From the NCBI GenBank assembly GCA_009733575.1, contig ML769383.1, forward strand, positions 806,001 to 870,000: 64,000 nt of DNA. The letters are read 5' to 3'. Position numbers and translations under genes: made by a program. The notes under the pieces are model-generated. The model was not told where the DNA came from, ran no database searches, and saw nothing but the letters and a program-made list of their open reading frames with translations. This DNA is from Gymnopus androsaceus JB14. Taxonomy: Eukaryota > Basidiomycota > Agaricomycetes > Agaricales > Omphalotaceae. Of the stretch, positions 1 through 11,275 are shown one piece after another. Every line of letters begins with the position of its first letter. Position 1 is the first letter of the stretch.

Positions 1-311
1 TTCCAGGGAACGATGCGTCGAACGCGTTATATCGTGTATTGGGCAAATGATTGAGAAGGGAAGTAGGTGCCTTTGAGAATAGTTTTTGCCTGGACTTGAT
101 TTGAACGTGAGTTTCAATGCCAATAATTACTTGCCAGCCGTCGACCAGCAATCGGGACATGAAAGTCGAGAATCAAAGTAAACAGCCGCCCAATATTCAA
201 TATCAGTGTGCATACTATTCAATAGGTCTTTACATGAAGCACACATATCTAATGACCACCAGAACCGATGCGAGCTAACGATACAACATACAAAATATCC
301 AATGGGTTTAT

Positions 312-2766
312 TTAAGACGGCGTCGAACTACTACTTCCTCGTTTGAAACCGCTAAGCATCTGATTTAACGAAATGCGATGGGAGGATTGAGCATCTTGGT
401 TCTCATGCATCGCTTCTGCATATCTGAGGAAGGCATAAAACGAAAATCACCAAAGAATCAGAACACAAAGCTTACAATAGTTTGTATCGAACGAGTTCCC
501 CTTCCATCTCCTCATTCCGAAGTCTGGCTTTGACTAGTTCATTCTGAGCAAGACCATTAGACACCATTAGTATGAGCCACAAGTGACCCGACACACCAAT
601 AGTTCGACATGTTCAACGTTTAGTTGGGCTAAGCTCGTCTCCAGCGTCTTTCTGCAAGAGGGCATTCATAAGAGGCTTGGATTTTTTTTGGGAAAACAGA
701 AACATACACCTGTGTCGATAAAGACCGATTACTGTTTCGAAGTTCATCGACTTCTACAGCGTGTTTATTAGTTTCTCGCTACAAAATAAAATAAGTTATG
801 CCAGTATGACCGAGGAGAAGACTTACAATCTTGTCTTCGTACTCATGACTGTAGCTATCCAGCATGAAAGGTGTAATTCGGAGGGAGACAGCGTCGTTGA
901 CAAATTCGTCAACCCGATAACTTTCTTTTGCTTCTCCTCCCTCGACAGGATCAACCTGGGCAATTTGTTAGTGCAAAACGTTGTGCCTCGAAGAAAGAGC
1001 GTGCCTTGTATCGATCGAATAATTTCGTGTTCAGGAAAGCCAGTATGTCATCAAACTTCAGCTCCAACAGTAGGTCTTCATTCTTATGGAGTAGTGCAAT
1101 GCTGAACCCAAAAATGGCTTCTATCCCACTTGCTAGACAGTTGTCGTATATTCGGAAAACGATATCAAGAGGAAAGCTACATGGAGTGGTTAGAAATGAA
1201 CCAATAAGCAAAGAGGCACTAATCACGGACCGGTAACTGAACAAGGTCAAAAACCACTGCGAACAGAAACATGCTGGATTTGATTCCTTGTCGAAGGAAA
1301 TGGACATGGAGAACCGGCAGCATCTCCTCTATTAAACGATCAAACTGCAACCGGGTTGAGAGAAGTCTCTTGCATTCGGGCCTTCAAACACACCTGAAAC
1401 TACGGGGATGAGTACAGTGGGTTTAGGGACCGAAAGAGAAACTCACTAATCGCAGCTGCAGCTTAGGCATCTCCGGTAGGAAATGTCCCCGGAGGTCGTA
1501 GACTTGCATTAGACGCACGAGAAGAGAGAAAGCCTCCTCGTCGGGCATCTTGAAAGAAGTCAATACAGACGCTCTACGCTCATGACAGTCTACTTGCATT
1601 CAACAGCAGGATTGCAACAATAAAGGGCAACCCTTGGCAGTAGCCAACCTGAGGGTCATATCTGAATTTTCAATGACTAAGTAAAAAGGCAGTGTTCGAA
1701 GGAGATTACTCACATCGAATAGGCTTTGAGAACATTGTACAAGTTTTCTTGTCCTATACCTTGCCCGTCAGTGAAGAAATCATGATGCGGAAACGTTCTA
1801 AAAGCAATTGTTAGTGTGAAACTCATAAGACGATGGCCCTTTCTAACCTTCCCAAATCCCGCAATATTGCCTTCTCGTGAATGCTACTTTCTTTGAGAAG
1901 CTTAAGGTATGTGCTTTCAAGTTCGGGATCCTTTGATGCAGCCCTTGAAACAGAGAATGACTTGAGAAGAAACATACTCTAGAGTTGGAAGCAATAAGTA
2001 CATGAGTTGCCACATCATTCCTCTAAGTGTCCCCGGTATGCCTTTCGCGATGGCCTTTTTCGCGTAAGTATGTACTAGAACATGATTTTAAAAATTAAGT
2101 ATCACCTGCGCAAGATCCTCTGATCTCTCAGAAGCAAATTTCTGGTAATCTTTGCATTCTTCAGTATTCCATAAGGTCTGTACAATTGTCGAAAGGACGC
2201 AAACCTGATATAACAGCTCCCCAAAAGTCTACTCATACCGGTGAGTAAACGAAGTGTATGGACAATGGCAACTCACCCCAATCAATACTAGGACCAAGAC
2301 CTGGCGTTGCAGGGGCATCTTCGTGATCACCATCCACCTGCTCCTTCTGCATTCTGGCAAACTCTTCTTGCAGCTTGTGCTGACCATCTACGCTGCCCCG
2401 TTGTTCGTCACGGTTGACCAGAAGAGACAAATGTCGATCAGAATGAATGGTGGTAAGTGATGCAGATTTCTTGTGAGATGAAGAAGCAGAGGGAGAGAGC
2501 GCGGCTTCCAGATCTAAATCAAATGGTTTGGACAACTCTAGTGGCTCATCCGAGCTGCCGTGGTCTACTTCCAGGTCCTCCAGGTTTTCATCATCCAAAG
2601 AAACGTCGCTTAGCTCAGATTCCGCGATGGAATCCCGTACATGAGCCTTTGTAGCCTCGGCAAAAGTGGCATTCTGAGGTGAAAATAGAGCGTCTAGAGA
2701 CGCGGGAGGAGCCGATGCAGCCGGGAGCACTGAGCTGGAGGTGGACTCTAGTTGATCCGTAGACAT
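312..2766 (-). CDS. GYP5: TBC-domain Rab GTPase-activating protein, GYP5/EVI5-like
   Basis: Predicted Rab-GAP acting in vesicle traffic. The N-terminal ~165 residues are acidic and Ser-rich, followed by a TBC domain built from many short exons. Visible TBC motifs are KGIPGTLRGMMWQL, the arginine-finger box ILRDLGRTFP, the glutamine-finger box YDPQVGYCQGL, and SSMFCSQWFLTLFSYR followed by FPLDIVFRIYDN. The C-terminus carries RITPFMLDSY, then a coiled coil (LAQLNVEHVELLNELVKARL) and ends GSSSSTPS. The start at 2766 is the first ATG of the long first exon. The intron at 1549-1597 has a GC donor (GCAAGT) and joins AILLLN to MPDEEAF. The AAA run at 1267-1269 (TTT on the coding strand) carries one base too many, breaking the SSMFCSQW box. 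About 570 residues if repaired. Family assignment is firm; GYP5 versus another EVI5-like GAP is inferred. Confidence 0.85.
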
Positions 2767-2929
2767 TGTTCAGTAAATTTCAGCGGCCTTGTCATACAGA
2801 AAGAAGGATGAGACGGTGCATTCGTTTTGCAAAGAAGAGGTGCAAATGCACGTGGCGTTTTATGTTAAGCGCTCATCAGGCGTTTACGCGACTTTGGCGC
2901 GCGCCACTTGCGCGCCACACAAGTAGCTT

Positions 2930-3130
2930 TCAGGAATTATCGTTATCGCTGGAAATCGAGCCACTCAGCAGTCTGGTGGCTTTTCCTGTAGCTTTAAATT
3001 TTTCTTCTCGCGCTTTATCATCCTTGTGCTCCTTGTATCTTACCCCCAGCTTTACTTGCAACACACTCATCGGCTTGCCTGACGTCTCGAAATCCATGCT
3101 CGAGCACTCCGTGCCCCGTTTCGTACTCAT
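2930..3130 (-). CDS. possible 66-residue basic/charged protein
   Basis: An uninterrupted ATG-initiated frame, rich in Lys, Glu and Ser, whose core (LGVRYKEHKDDKAREEKFKA) reads like a real hydrophilic protein rather than noise. A TATA-like stretch (TTTATACATAG) lies about 25-35 bases upstream of the ATG. It sits in the 5' flank of the divergently placed TBC gene. No family was recognised, and there is no homology argument, so it may be chance. Confidence 0.25.
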   Translation of the reverse strand: MSTKRGTECSSMDFETSGKPMSVLQVKLGVRYKEHKDDKAREEKFKATGKATRLLSGSISSDNDNS

Positions 3131-3188
3131 AACCGCCAGTAACCAGACTATGTATAAAGTATCCCATCTTCCACCTACTAATCTCTGA

Positions 3189-4253
3189 AAGCTTGATCTA
3201 ACTGTTCAACTTTATCTGCTAGTATAATTCCTCACGTCACGGTCCCATTCAATTATTCCTTGAAGGGTAGATAGGCCTCACTTGAACTTCACGTACGTTA
3301 ATAGCAGCACTCAGCATGTTTGTGAAAACACAAGCTTCAGAGCGCGATTTTAGAGAGGCTTCATGCTACAAATCAGCTCACTCCTGCCATTCCCTTCAGT
3401 CGCGTGCCGGACTCGTCGCGGGACGGAAAAACAGCTCATGCTCACAGCTATCTCCTACAATCCCCACTCTCTCGAGTTCGCATCCAAATCTGTCAACATA
3501 CTACAGGCTGTTACCATGATTATATAGACATCCTTCGATTAGGTTCTTCTTCGAGTCTTCTTCTATGATGAAGCAGCGCCGCTTTTGCGAAGTCTACCAA
3601 AATTGGCCAATTGCTGCCAATTGATGATCATACGTACTGCTAATCCTAAGGATAATCCTAGAATTTCCGGGGATGTCCATTATTGCTTGGACGACGATGC
3701 GAAACCAAGTGGGACAAATTAATTTTTTGTGATCTAGATGAGGATCTGTGATTGGTGGGTCTTGGGTACGCATGCGCTCTTTGTCTTGTCGAGACAGCTA
3801 CACACTGCGCTAAACAGCTCCGTTCGTCCCCAACTCAATACGGCTTGAATACTTGCGTTTCCATCTCAATTACATCCAGTATGGCCACACCTTTCGGCAT
3901 GACGTGCGTCGAAAGAAAGTACTGCGATCTGTCTCTCCGGTTTTTACTTTGTTTACCGTAGCATTGTGCAATGTCGTAAATAATTTGTATAGCAAACATT
4001 GTTTGAATAAAGGCTCAACAGTCGAAGAGTCGAGGAAGAAGTGAGAAGGCGAAAGCAAAGATAATAAACATAAACCACCAGCACCTGCCAGTGTAAAAAT
4101 GGGGAAAGCAAGATAGCAAAAAAAAATAAAGAAGATCGTAGAGTTCAGCTAGAAATACACACTAGATTACAGGTTAGGTGTTTGATTGGAAAAAGTGAAC
4201 CAGAATTGGAAAAGACAAGTGGTATATGTGATGCAAGTGGAAGAGACCTGCTT
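3189..4253. other. intergenic stretch without a recognisable gene
   Basis: Short frames on both strands show no family motif. The sequence contains a few small AT-rich palindromic patches near 3600-3670 (for example CCAATTG...CCAATTG). Nothing else is supported. Confidence 0.5.
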
Positions 4254-4876
4254 CTAGTCAAGATTACTTTCGTCCGAGCTTGATGATGCCGGACGCGGTG
4301 GGTGACGAGGACGAGGGGAAGCACTTGGGTCCATGCGGGCACAAAGATTTTCAAGCTCCATCAAAAAATGACCTTCTTTCCAACGTTCAGACTCCTCGAA
4401 GGCTTTGTTTATTTTCCACCCAAGATATGTCGAACATTTTGAACATGTTAGCTCTTGCATGGTGTGAGCACCCGAATTCATTAAGCGAACACGGGGTGTA
4501 GAGAGGGTAGCGTTGCGACTGCGAGTAACTATGAGAGAGAAAGATATAGGAAATTGAATGACGCGTACATTTCAGTGAACAACGATGCCTTGCCAGAGAA
4601 GCCTCTGAAGGCTCTGGATTCGGGAGGAATCTACAACCGAGAATAAGTGATAAGAGAAGAGTCGACGCGTAAAATGCTTACAGCTTCCAAAGGAAGAAGA
4701 AGAGAGATGGAAGTGACTACGGACATGCATTCTTTACAAGCGAGGGCACGCGGAATAGGTGGAAGTGGTCTCGATGATGGCCTTTCCGGAGGAACAGAAG
4801 GCAGACGACGAGGGGAGCCTGGTGATTTTGGAAGCAACCCCAGGTCTCCCAGCACCTCGATATCACAGACGGACAT
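4254..4876 (-). CDS. Yippee-like zinc-binding protein
   Basis: Three exons, complement(4254..4518, 4569..4630, 4682..4876), give 173 residues. A Pro-rich N-terminus leads into a Yippee/CULT-fold domain. The first Cys pair is ACKECMS near residue 47. The middle reads SRAFRGFSGKASLFTEI, and the second Cys pair is LTCSKCSTYLGW, followed by the family signature AFEESERWKEGHFLMELENL. All four zinc-ligand cysteines are present. The last intron uses acceptor TCGCAG (after 4518), which keeps RNATLSTPRVRLMNSGAHT in frame; the nearer CATAG would break it. The tail is Ser/Pro-rich. Yippee proteins are small conserved zinc-binding proteins; the cellular role here is unknown. Divergent from the allantoinase gene across ~350 bp. 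Confidence 0.88.
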
Positions 4877-5232
4877 GGGAGAACGAAAAGTTGATTTAAT
4901 GAGCCCCCAGAATGCTTTTATAGCTTCAAGGGGCGGGCGGTGCGACTAAATTTCATTGATGCATCACCGAAATTTTCCGATTTAAGATCTCCATACAGTA
5001 TGAAAAGTGATAGATATACAGTATAGGCGGCGAATGATGCAGAAAGATTATAACAAGATTGTCCACTTGTTTCCGTATGATGCTTCCGGCCCTAGGCCTC
5101 CAGGCTCCGGATCCCTAAGGCACGATATCGCTGCAGGCAGCAAAGTAGAAGCGACTAGGAAGGAAGGAAGCGATAGGCGGATTGCCGGCCGTCTGATCGA
5201 TAACGAAGTTGCTCGAGCTAACATGAATCATT

Positions 5233-6892
5233 ATGGCTACCACCATCATCTGCCGAGGATATCAAGTCTTGCTCCCCGACAGTGATACTCTTCAACCTGC
5301 CACAATCATTATCAACGCTGATTCTGGGAAAATTCTACAAGTCCATCCGAAAATACTGTCAGAAGAATCTTTACCATCTCCCCATATTTTGATAGATGCT
5401 GGCTCAAATGTCGTTCTTCCAGGTCTAGTAGAGTAAGGATTTTTTGTTTCGAACAACAAATTACTTACTTGTTTCATTTCAGTGCTCACGTCCATCTCAA
5501 CGAGCCTGGTAGGACAGATTGGGAGGGGTTTCATTCCGGAACCCAAGCTGCAGCCTCCGGTGGAGTGACCACCGTTGTGGATATGCCACTGAATTCTATC
5601 CCTCCAACCATTTCCGTCGCAGACCTCTCAGTGAAACGCGCCTCTGCTGAAGGGCAATGTTTCACTGATGTCGCATTCTGGGGCGGTGTAATTCCAGGCA
5701 ATCAAGTACGTTTTTCTTGCACGCAAGAGCAATGCTAATATAAATCGTCATTGCTCAGGGTCATCTCAAGCCACTTGTGAACGCTGGTGTCAAAGGCTTT
5801 AAATGTTTTCTCATCGAAAGTGGAGTGGAGGTGTGTACCGATTGATCATGTAGACAAACCGACACTTTAACGTGGTGCGGCTTCCTTACAGGAGTTTCCT
5901 TGTGTTGACGAAAGAGATTTGGATGAAGCTATGTGTGCTCTACAGGCGAGTATTAAACTTTGTGGCTCAATCTCGACAGATGACAATAATAATGTTGATG
6001 CCGATGACAGGATATCGATCAACCCACTACTCTACTGTTCCACGCTGAACTAGACACCCATTCTCATGAACAGCCTGAGCCATCGGATCCCGCATTATAC
6101 AGTGCTTTTCTTCATTCAAGGCCTGACGTTCTCGAGACGGATGCCATCTCTCTGATAACGCGCTTACAAAAAAGGTATCCGAACCTACCTTGCCACATTG
6201 TGCATTTAAGCTCTTCCAAGGCGCTCCCTCTGATCCGAGATGCAAGAGCTGCTGGTTTAAAGCTCAGCGTAGAGACGTGTTTTCATTATCTATGCCTTGC
6301 TGCGGAGGACATCCCTCGCGGACAAACATTGGCCAAATGTTGTCCTCCTATACGTGATGCGAACAACCGAGAATTACTCTGGGATGCGCTAAAGGATGGA
6401 GCCATTGACTTTGTTGTGTCAGATCACAGCCCATGTGTCCGGGGACTCAAAAGGATTGACGAAGGAGATATTATGAATGCGTGGGGCGGTATCAGTACGT
6501 TGGGACTCGGGCTGAGTCTTTTATGGACGGAGGGGAGCCGGCGGGGAGTATCACTCGCTCAGATTATAAATTGGACAAGTGTCAAGACCGCTCAAACATG
6601 CGGGGCTACACGATCGAAAGGGCAAGCTTCAGCCAGGATATGATGCTGATTTTGTTGTTTGGGATCCCGATGCTGAATTCAATGTATGTCCGCGTGTACC
6701 CACCATCTAAATCCTTCCTGACATGTATGGCGCAGGTCACGAAAGACTCTCTCAACTTCAAGAACAAAATTTCGCCTTACGTGGGTCTCAAACTCCGCGG
6801 TCGAGTTGAAAAAACATTTCTTCGAGGATCTCTTGTATTACGATCGTGAAAATGGTTTCGACGGCGTAAAGCCGATAGGGCAGCTTCTCTAA
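5233..6892 (+). CDS. DAL1: allantoinase (two apparent single-base frameshifts)
   Basis: Amidohydrolase that opens allantoin to allantoate in purine catabolism. Exons are 5233..5432, 5483..5705, 5759..5830, 5892..5945, 6011..6683 and 6736..6892. Seen: metal-binding [11 protein letters not shown], the GVKGFKCFL motif with the carbamylated-lysine site, [21 protein letters not shown], and the catalytic SDHSPC. Intron 5946-6010 has donor GCGAGT (GC-AG); a GT alternative loses the frame. Two one-base excesses occur. GGG at 6620-6622 is expected as GG, restoring [19 protein letters not shown] at 6838-6839 is expected as T, restoring a tail ending KPIGQLL. The exon sum is 1379 nt, exactly two over a 459-codon frame. 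Read literally, the protein ends early as SKGQASARI. Confidence 0.9.
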
Positions 6893-7380
6893 TTGTGCAT
6901 TCCCAGTGATTATCGAGGAATTGCATGTACGTTTTACTGTTCATCTGTGGTCAGATTAATGCGCATGTTCCTACAGAACATAATAATAATATTATACATA
7001 GCGAAATCTAAGTTAAAGTTGTTGTTGCAATCTGTCACCCTTTGCATAGAAGGGATACTTGAAAGGTCACTTGGACGTGTATTTTGTCAATGCTTGCGAA
7101 CGATAGAGTTAATATCTGGGATCATTCAATGTTCAACAACATGATTATCTTTCGAAGGTAGAGCGCACCCAAAACGCATCCAATCGCCACCTGCGATGCT
7201 GCAAGATAGGGTGACTCGTTCAACGATCCAAACGTTGAAAATATGTACCTGAAAGCCCACGTATTAAAAACCCCGCTCCCCGCTTTACTCGGATGAGTAA
7301 TTCTGTATATGCTCAAGGATTCTCATAGCCGTAGGGTCTTGAGAACTGATTGTTGAATAGCGGTCTGAGGTCTGGCCCCA
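6893..7380. other. intergenic; weak minus-strand short frame
   Basis: No confident gene. On the minus strand, about 7260-7125, a frame after a good acceptor (GGGCTTTCAG) encodes a short segment ending LYLRKIIMLLNIE. It has one hydrophobic helix and could be the last exon of a small membrane protein, vaguely like mitochondrial ATP synthase subunit k. No convincing start exon was found, so it is not annotated as a gene. Confidence 0.3.
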
Positions 7381-7743
7381 ATGTTACGTTCACGCTCTAC
7401 ATGTCCTGCGAGAATGAGCGCAGGAAACGATTCCTCAGCAGTAAACTATAGTAAGTTCAGCCTCACAACATATCACCTAGCTAATCCCAATGTTCAGCGA
7501 TTCCGCCTTTTGAGACCCAGATCGCTATTCACCTCTCACGACCTAGCCGACGGCTATGGAGATCGGTCCTCTTGTATGCCGGGAAGTCAAGACCGTGGTC
7601 CATGGTGAATTGCAAATATTAAAAAAAAACAGGAACGCGGACGTCGGGCGCGCGTTTCGGAATCCGAGTATTTCGTACCGGATCCTATTTTAGACACGGT
7701 CCCGCCCACCCCTTTCCAACCAGTTCCTCCGTCGGAGACGTAG
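7381..7743 (+). CDS. possible small spliced protein of unknown function
   Basis: ATG at 7381 (or 7417) opens a frame that splices cleanly at GTAAGT...TTCAG (7452-7498), joining SSAVNY to TIPPFETQIAIHLSRPSRR. A second intron ending in AAAAAAAAACAG (acceptor just before 7632) would lead into ERGRRARVSESEYF and a Pro-rich end PPSET before TAG at 7741-7743. The donor of intron 2 is uncertain: GTCCTC gives a normal size, while GTGAAT would be only 28 nt. Convergent with the Rrn5-like gene. No family recognised. Confidence 0.3.
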
Positions 7744-7837
7744 TGCCTGCATGTTTAGATTCTTTCTGGATGAGGGAATGGGAGCGGGACTTCCGTCGGC
7801 CTCGGGAGGCACAAATAGTACCATTGCTAGCAAACAA

Positions 7838-9614
7838 TCACGACTGCTGAAGGATGGCTTTATGGTGTTTATACGAAGCCCACAACTCATCCTGATAGAT
7901 CTTTTCCAAGGCCTGATCCTGTTGATCCAGAGCATTTTCTTCCGCCAGCTCTTGATTGAGTAGCTCTTCGTCGGTTTCAACTGGTATCAACGTCTCTTGG
8001 ATCTCTTGTACATCACCGCTGGACAGAGACTGGGAAAACGCTGGAAGGCGGATTACAGGAGTGTTCAGCTCAAGATGAGAAGGCTTCGATGAGAGGCAAC
8101 CGTCGTCACTGTGGGAGGACAACGGTGAATCGTGGCGGACCCGTTCGTCAGCCTCCGATCCAGCGGCGTCCTTTTCGTCTACATCATTTTCCGGGCTACT
8201 ATCTTCTCTACGCAGGTGGTCAAAGGCTTGTACCTTGGATGTTGCATATCCAAGCATGGAAACAGCTCTTTCTATAGTCTCAGGACATATCTGTTTTTCC
8301 AATTAATGGAATGATACTAAAAAAATCCCAGACGATGTAAACTTACATCATCGCTTTCGATGCGCCAGACTTTGCTCTGCCCTTTCAGATAAACCTCCTG
8401 CTCCCGTAGTAATATGGAACGATGAACTACATGAGTGACAAAGTCCGTCAAAATGACGGTGAGTAGACGAATGACGTCTGCTGAAATAGCGGTGACCCTA
8501 GTTCCCAATGGCGAGTATGCCTCCCGATATAAACTGAGTATAATCGTGAATACGATGAGAATTGAACATGACAGACGAATCACCTCATAAGCCGACCTAG
8601 AGATGCTAGATGAAATAAACCAAGATTCTGTTCATGCAATACAGTCGCGTCAACTCCTGACTCGGTAAAGGTGTTGACAACCTTCATTTCCCTTGTTAAC
8701 CCGCGCTTTCTCTGCCTTTTCCGAGTTGGCTCTCCGTCGGAAGATTCCTCTGTATCACTGTCAGAGTCATCTACTCCCTGCTCTTCTTCTTCAACCTCAG
8801 GATCAGATCCTGCTCCAGGTTGTTGAGTACTTTCGTCTACCGGTTGTGGTGTCCCAGCCGCCTTTCTCTTCCGTCCACGTCGTAGCTTGCCAGTATCGGT
8901 GACAGCAGCTGTACCAGAAGTCTCCGCACGCTTCCGGCGCATGTATAGCCGCTTCTGTAGACGACGCCGCTCAGCTGGAGACAGATCAGACGGCTGCACA
9001 GGTGGTGGCGGGGCCGAGCAAGTGTTATCTGGCGGACTTTCGTCCTTTTGAAGAACCCTGTCTATGACCTTCAAATGAGCAATAGACAGGTCCTTCAGCG
9101 CTTTATTTCGACCCATTTCGACGTCTATCTCCTGCTCTGAGTGATACAGTTCTGCATTATCCTTCCAAGCGAGCTCGACATCGCGAATGAATGCTGCTTG
9201 CTCCTCCTCGGCTTTCAGCCAATCGTCAGAAACCTCCATTGCTATATTGAGACTGGACGACCTCGACGATTGCGGATCGTTTCTTGACGCTTCTTCCAGC
9301 GCAGTCAGGAAGACACAGACTTGGGCTATATTCTTGGACTCAACATATTCTGCAATCAGGTCTGGCCGTAGAGAAGAGTAGGAGCAAAGGGCTGCAAAGA
9401 ACCGATCTTTTTCGTCTGTGGACCAGCTGTGTTCGGATTCATCGCCTTCCTCGTTGTCGTGTCCCGATAAATAAGAGTTTAGCAGTTCCAAATGCTGGCG
9501 GTATTGAGACACGTCCTCGTCAGGTTGATTCTCCTCCTGCATATAAGTAGTTGTTGTAAAAAGAGAACGCGCGCCTATTGGAACCTTTGTCCTAATTGGG
9601 ACTATATTGCTCAT
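7838..9614 (-). CDS. SANT/Myb-domain protein similar to RNA polymerase I UAF subunit Rrn5
   Basis: Exon 1 spans 9614-8584, exon 2 8533-8347, exon 3 8290-7838. An N-terminal SANT-like domain (WSTDEKDRFFAALCSYSSLR, then DLIAEYVESKN) matches the fungal Rrn5 pattern. A Pro-rich segment, a basic stretch (RRRLQKRLYMRRKR), an acidic stretch and NLS-like TRKRQRKRG follow. Exon 2 encodes a helical segment (VTAISADVIRLLTVILTDFV) resembling a histone-fold helix. The C-terminus is acidic. Rrn5 belongs to the upstream activation factor of rDNA transcription. The start at 9614 is preferred because a longer frame would overlap the first codons of RPB3; MQEENQ at 9543 is an alternative. The divergent gap to RPB3 is only ~34 bp. 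The name is inferred from the SANT pattern and layout. Confidence 0.55.
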
Positions 9615-9648
9615 TATCGGCGCGTGATTGCTCAGCAATTTCTTCTTT

Positions 9649-11093
9649 ATGAACGACCCCATACTCCGAATCCGCAAATATGAACGAGACAGAGTCAACT
9701 TTGTACTCGAAAATGTCGATATGGCGTATGCTATCCTCCTTGTCTTATCAATATACTCTGTCTAACTCCCAGCTTCAAGGTTCGCAAATTCTTTGCGAAG
9801 AGTTATGATGGCAGATCTACCTACGGTTGGTGAGTTTAAGGACCTACTTTACCTTGGATATATACCGAATATTCGCCTCATAGCTATTGACATTGTTGAA
9901 ATACAAGCCAATACGACCGTCCTTCCTGATGAATTCATCTCTCATCGGTTAGGTATGATTCCGTTGGTCAGTTCAAATTGCGATGTAGCGATGCGCTATA
10001 CAAGAGTCCGTCCACTCTCTTTTCCTTCTCGCTTCCAGATTGCTCATATATCTCCAGGACTGTAATTGTTTTGAGAACTGTGCATTCTGCTCTATCATCT
10101 TAGTTTTAAATGTCAAATGCCACGACTCGACGACGATGGACGTTACTAGCAATCACCTTGAAGTAGTACCGCATGAAGACCAAGGGATGGAAGAAGCTGG
10201 GGAAGAGCAAGTCAAACGTATCGAGAAATTTGGAAGTCCTGTAGGGAAAAGTGCGTGTGTTCTACCTTTCTTTGTTGTTTTGAAGCTGAGGAATGAAATC
10301 AGACGAGCCTGGCGTTGAACCCATACTAATATGTAAAATCCGCAAGGGCCAAGAGCTAAAACTGAAATGTATTGTCAAGAAAGTACGGTCCCTCATCCAT
10401 CGTCGTTTAAATATCCTAATCATCTACAGGGAATCGCAAAAGAACACGCAAAATGGTCACCGTGTTCTGCGGTATCATTCGAATACGACCCTCACAACAA
10501 ACTCCGGCACACTTCGTACTGGTTTGAAACTGACGAACGAGCCGAATGGCCTTTGGGTGAGAATGCTGCTGAAGAGGAAGCACCTCGTGAAGGCGAGCCG
10601 TTTGACTTCAACGCCAAGCCGAGTAAATTCTATTTCGATGTCGAGACGGACGGTAGTTTGGGTGCGCAAGAGGTGGTCATGAAAGTGCGTATTATCGTTT
10701 CGTTTCTCAGCTTTTGATTATGAACGATCTACACAGGGTATTGCCGAACTACAAAAAAAACTAGCTGCGTTGGTTTGGGCGCTACGTAAAGCTCGAAATG
10801 GCGACAACGAGATGGAAATGCCTGCTGCTGGAAATCCACCTCCTGTAAATCAAACCAGGGGGGCGGCCAGTGGAGCATGGGGCTCGGGAGCTGGTGGTGG
10901 TGCTGGTGGATGGGGAGATGCGTCCGCGACTGGAGGCGGCGCTGGTGGATGGGGAAGTACTAGCCCTTCTCGCGGAGCCACTGGTGGTACCGGTGCATGG
11001 GGATCAGGTGGCGACAACGCCTGGGGTTCGAATTCCCCTGGAAATGCTGGATGGGGAAGCCCTTCGCAACAAGCTAATGGGTGGAACGTCTAG
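9649..11093 (+). CDS. RPB3: RNA polymerase II subunit RPB3 with a Gly/Trp-rich tail
   Basis: Third-largest pol II subunit, partner of RPB11 in the assembly platform. Seven exons (9649..9725, 9780..9829, 9884..10005, 10058..10250, 10303..10382, 10430..10684, 10737..11093) give 377 residues. Diagnostic: [28 protein letters not shown], the zinc loop [17 protein letters not shown], and the alpha-like C-terminal domain [17 protein letters not shown]. The third intron uses donor GTCCGT. After the conserved helix ([16 protein letters not shown]) an extra ~75-residue tail contains six AWG/GWG motifs spaced by Gly/Ser and ends NGWNV. Yeast RPB3 is shorter. No frame problem is seen. Shares a very short divergent promoter with the Rrn5-like gene. 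Confidence 0.95.
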
Positions 11094-11275
11094 AGATAAT
11101 TGTACTTCTAGATATATGTATACGCATAATGATATAGCCAGGTGGGCTCAATCACATATACATGAATGAATATGCTAAATAAACTGTGGATAATGCTATT
11201 GACATGATTATTATATGCAAAGTCCAAGAAAGAGCGACCCGCGCAAGAGCAAGCAAGATGGGTATATGTAGATCG

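Noticed and set aside
2766..3188. 140-codon plus-strand frame overlapping the TBC gene start region
   Set aside because: Starts at the edge of the minus-strand gene, lacks any motif, and is antisense to a more protein-like small frame; composition looks like a shadow.
6600..6892. Allantoinase indels explained by extra introns
   Set aside because: Neither site has a GT/GC donor and AG acceptor at usable distance; removing single bases restores the family sequence exactly.
7122..7316. Possible ATP synthase subunit k-like last exon
   Set aside because: One hydrophobic helix and a vague resemblance only; no initiator ATG in frame and no upstream exon found.
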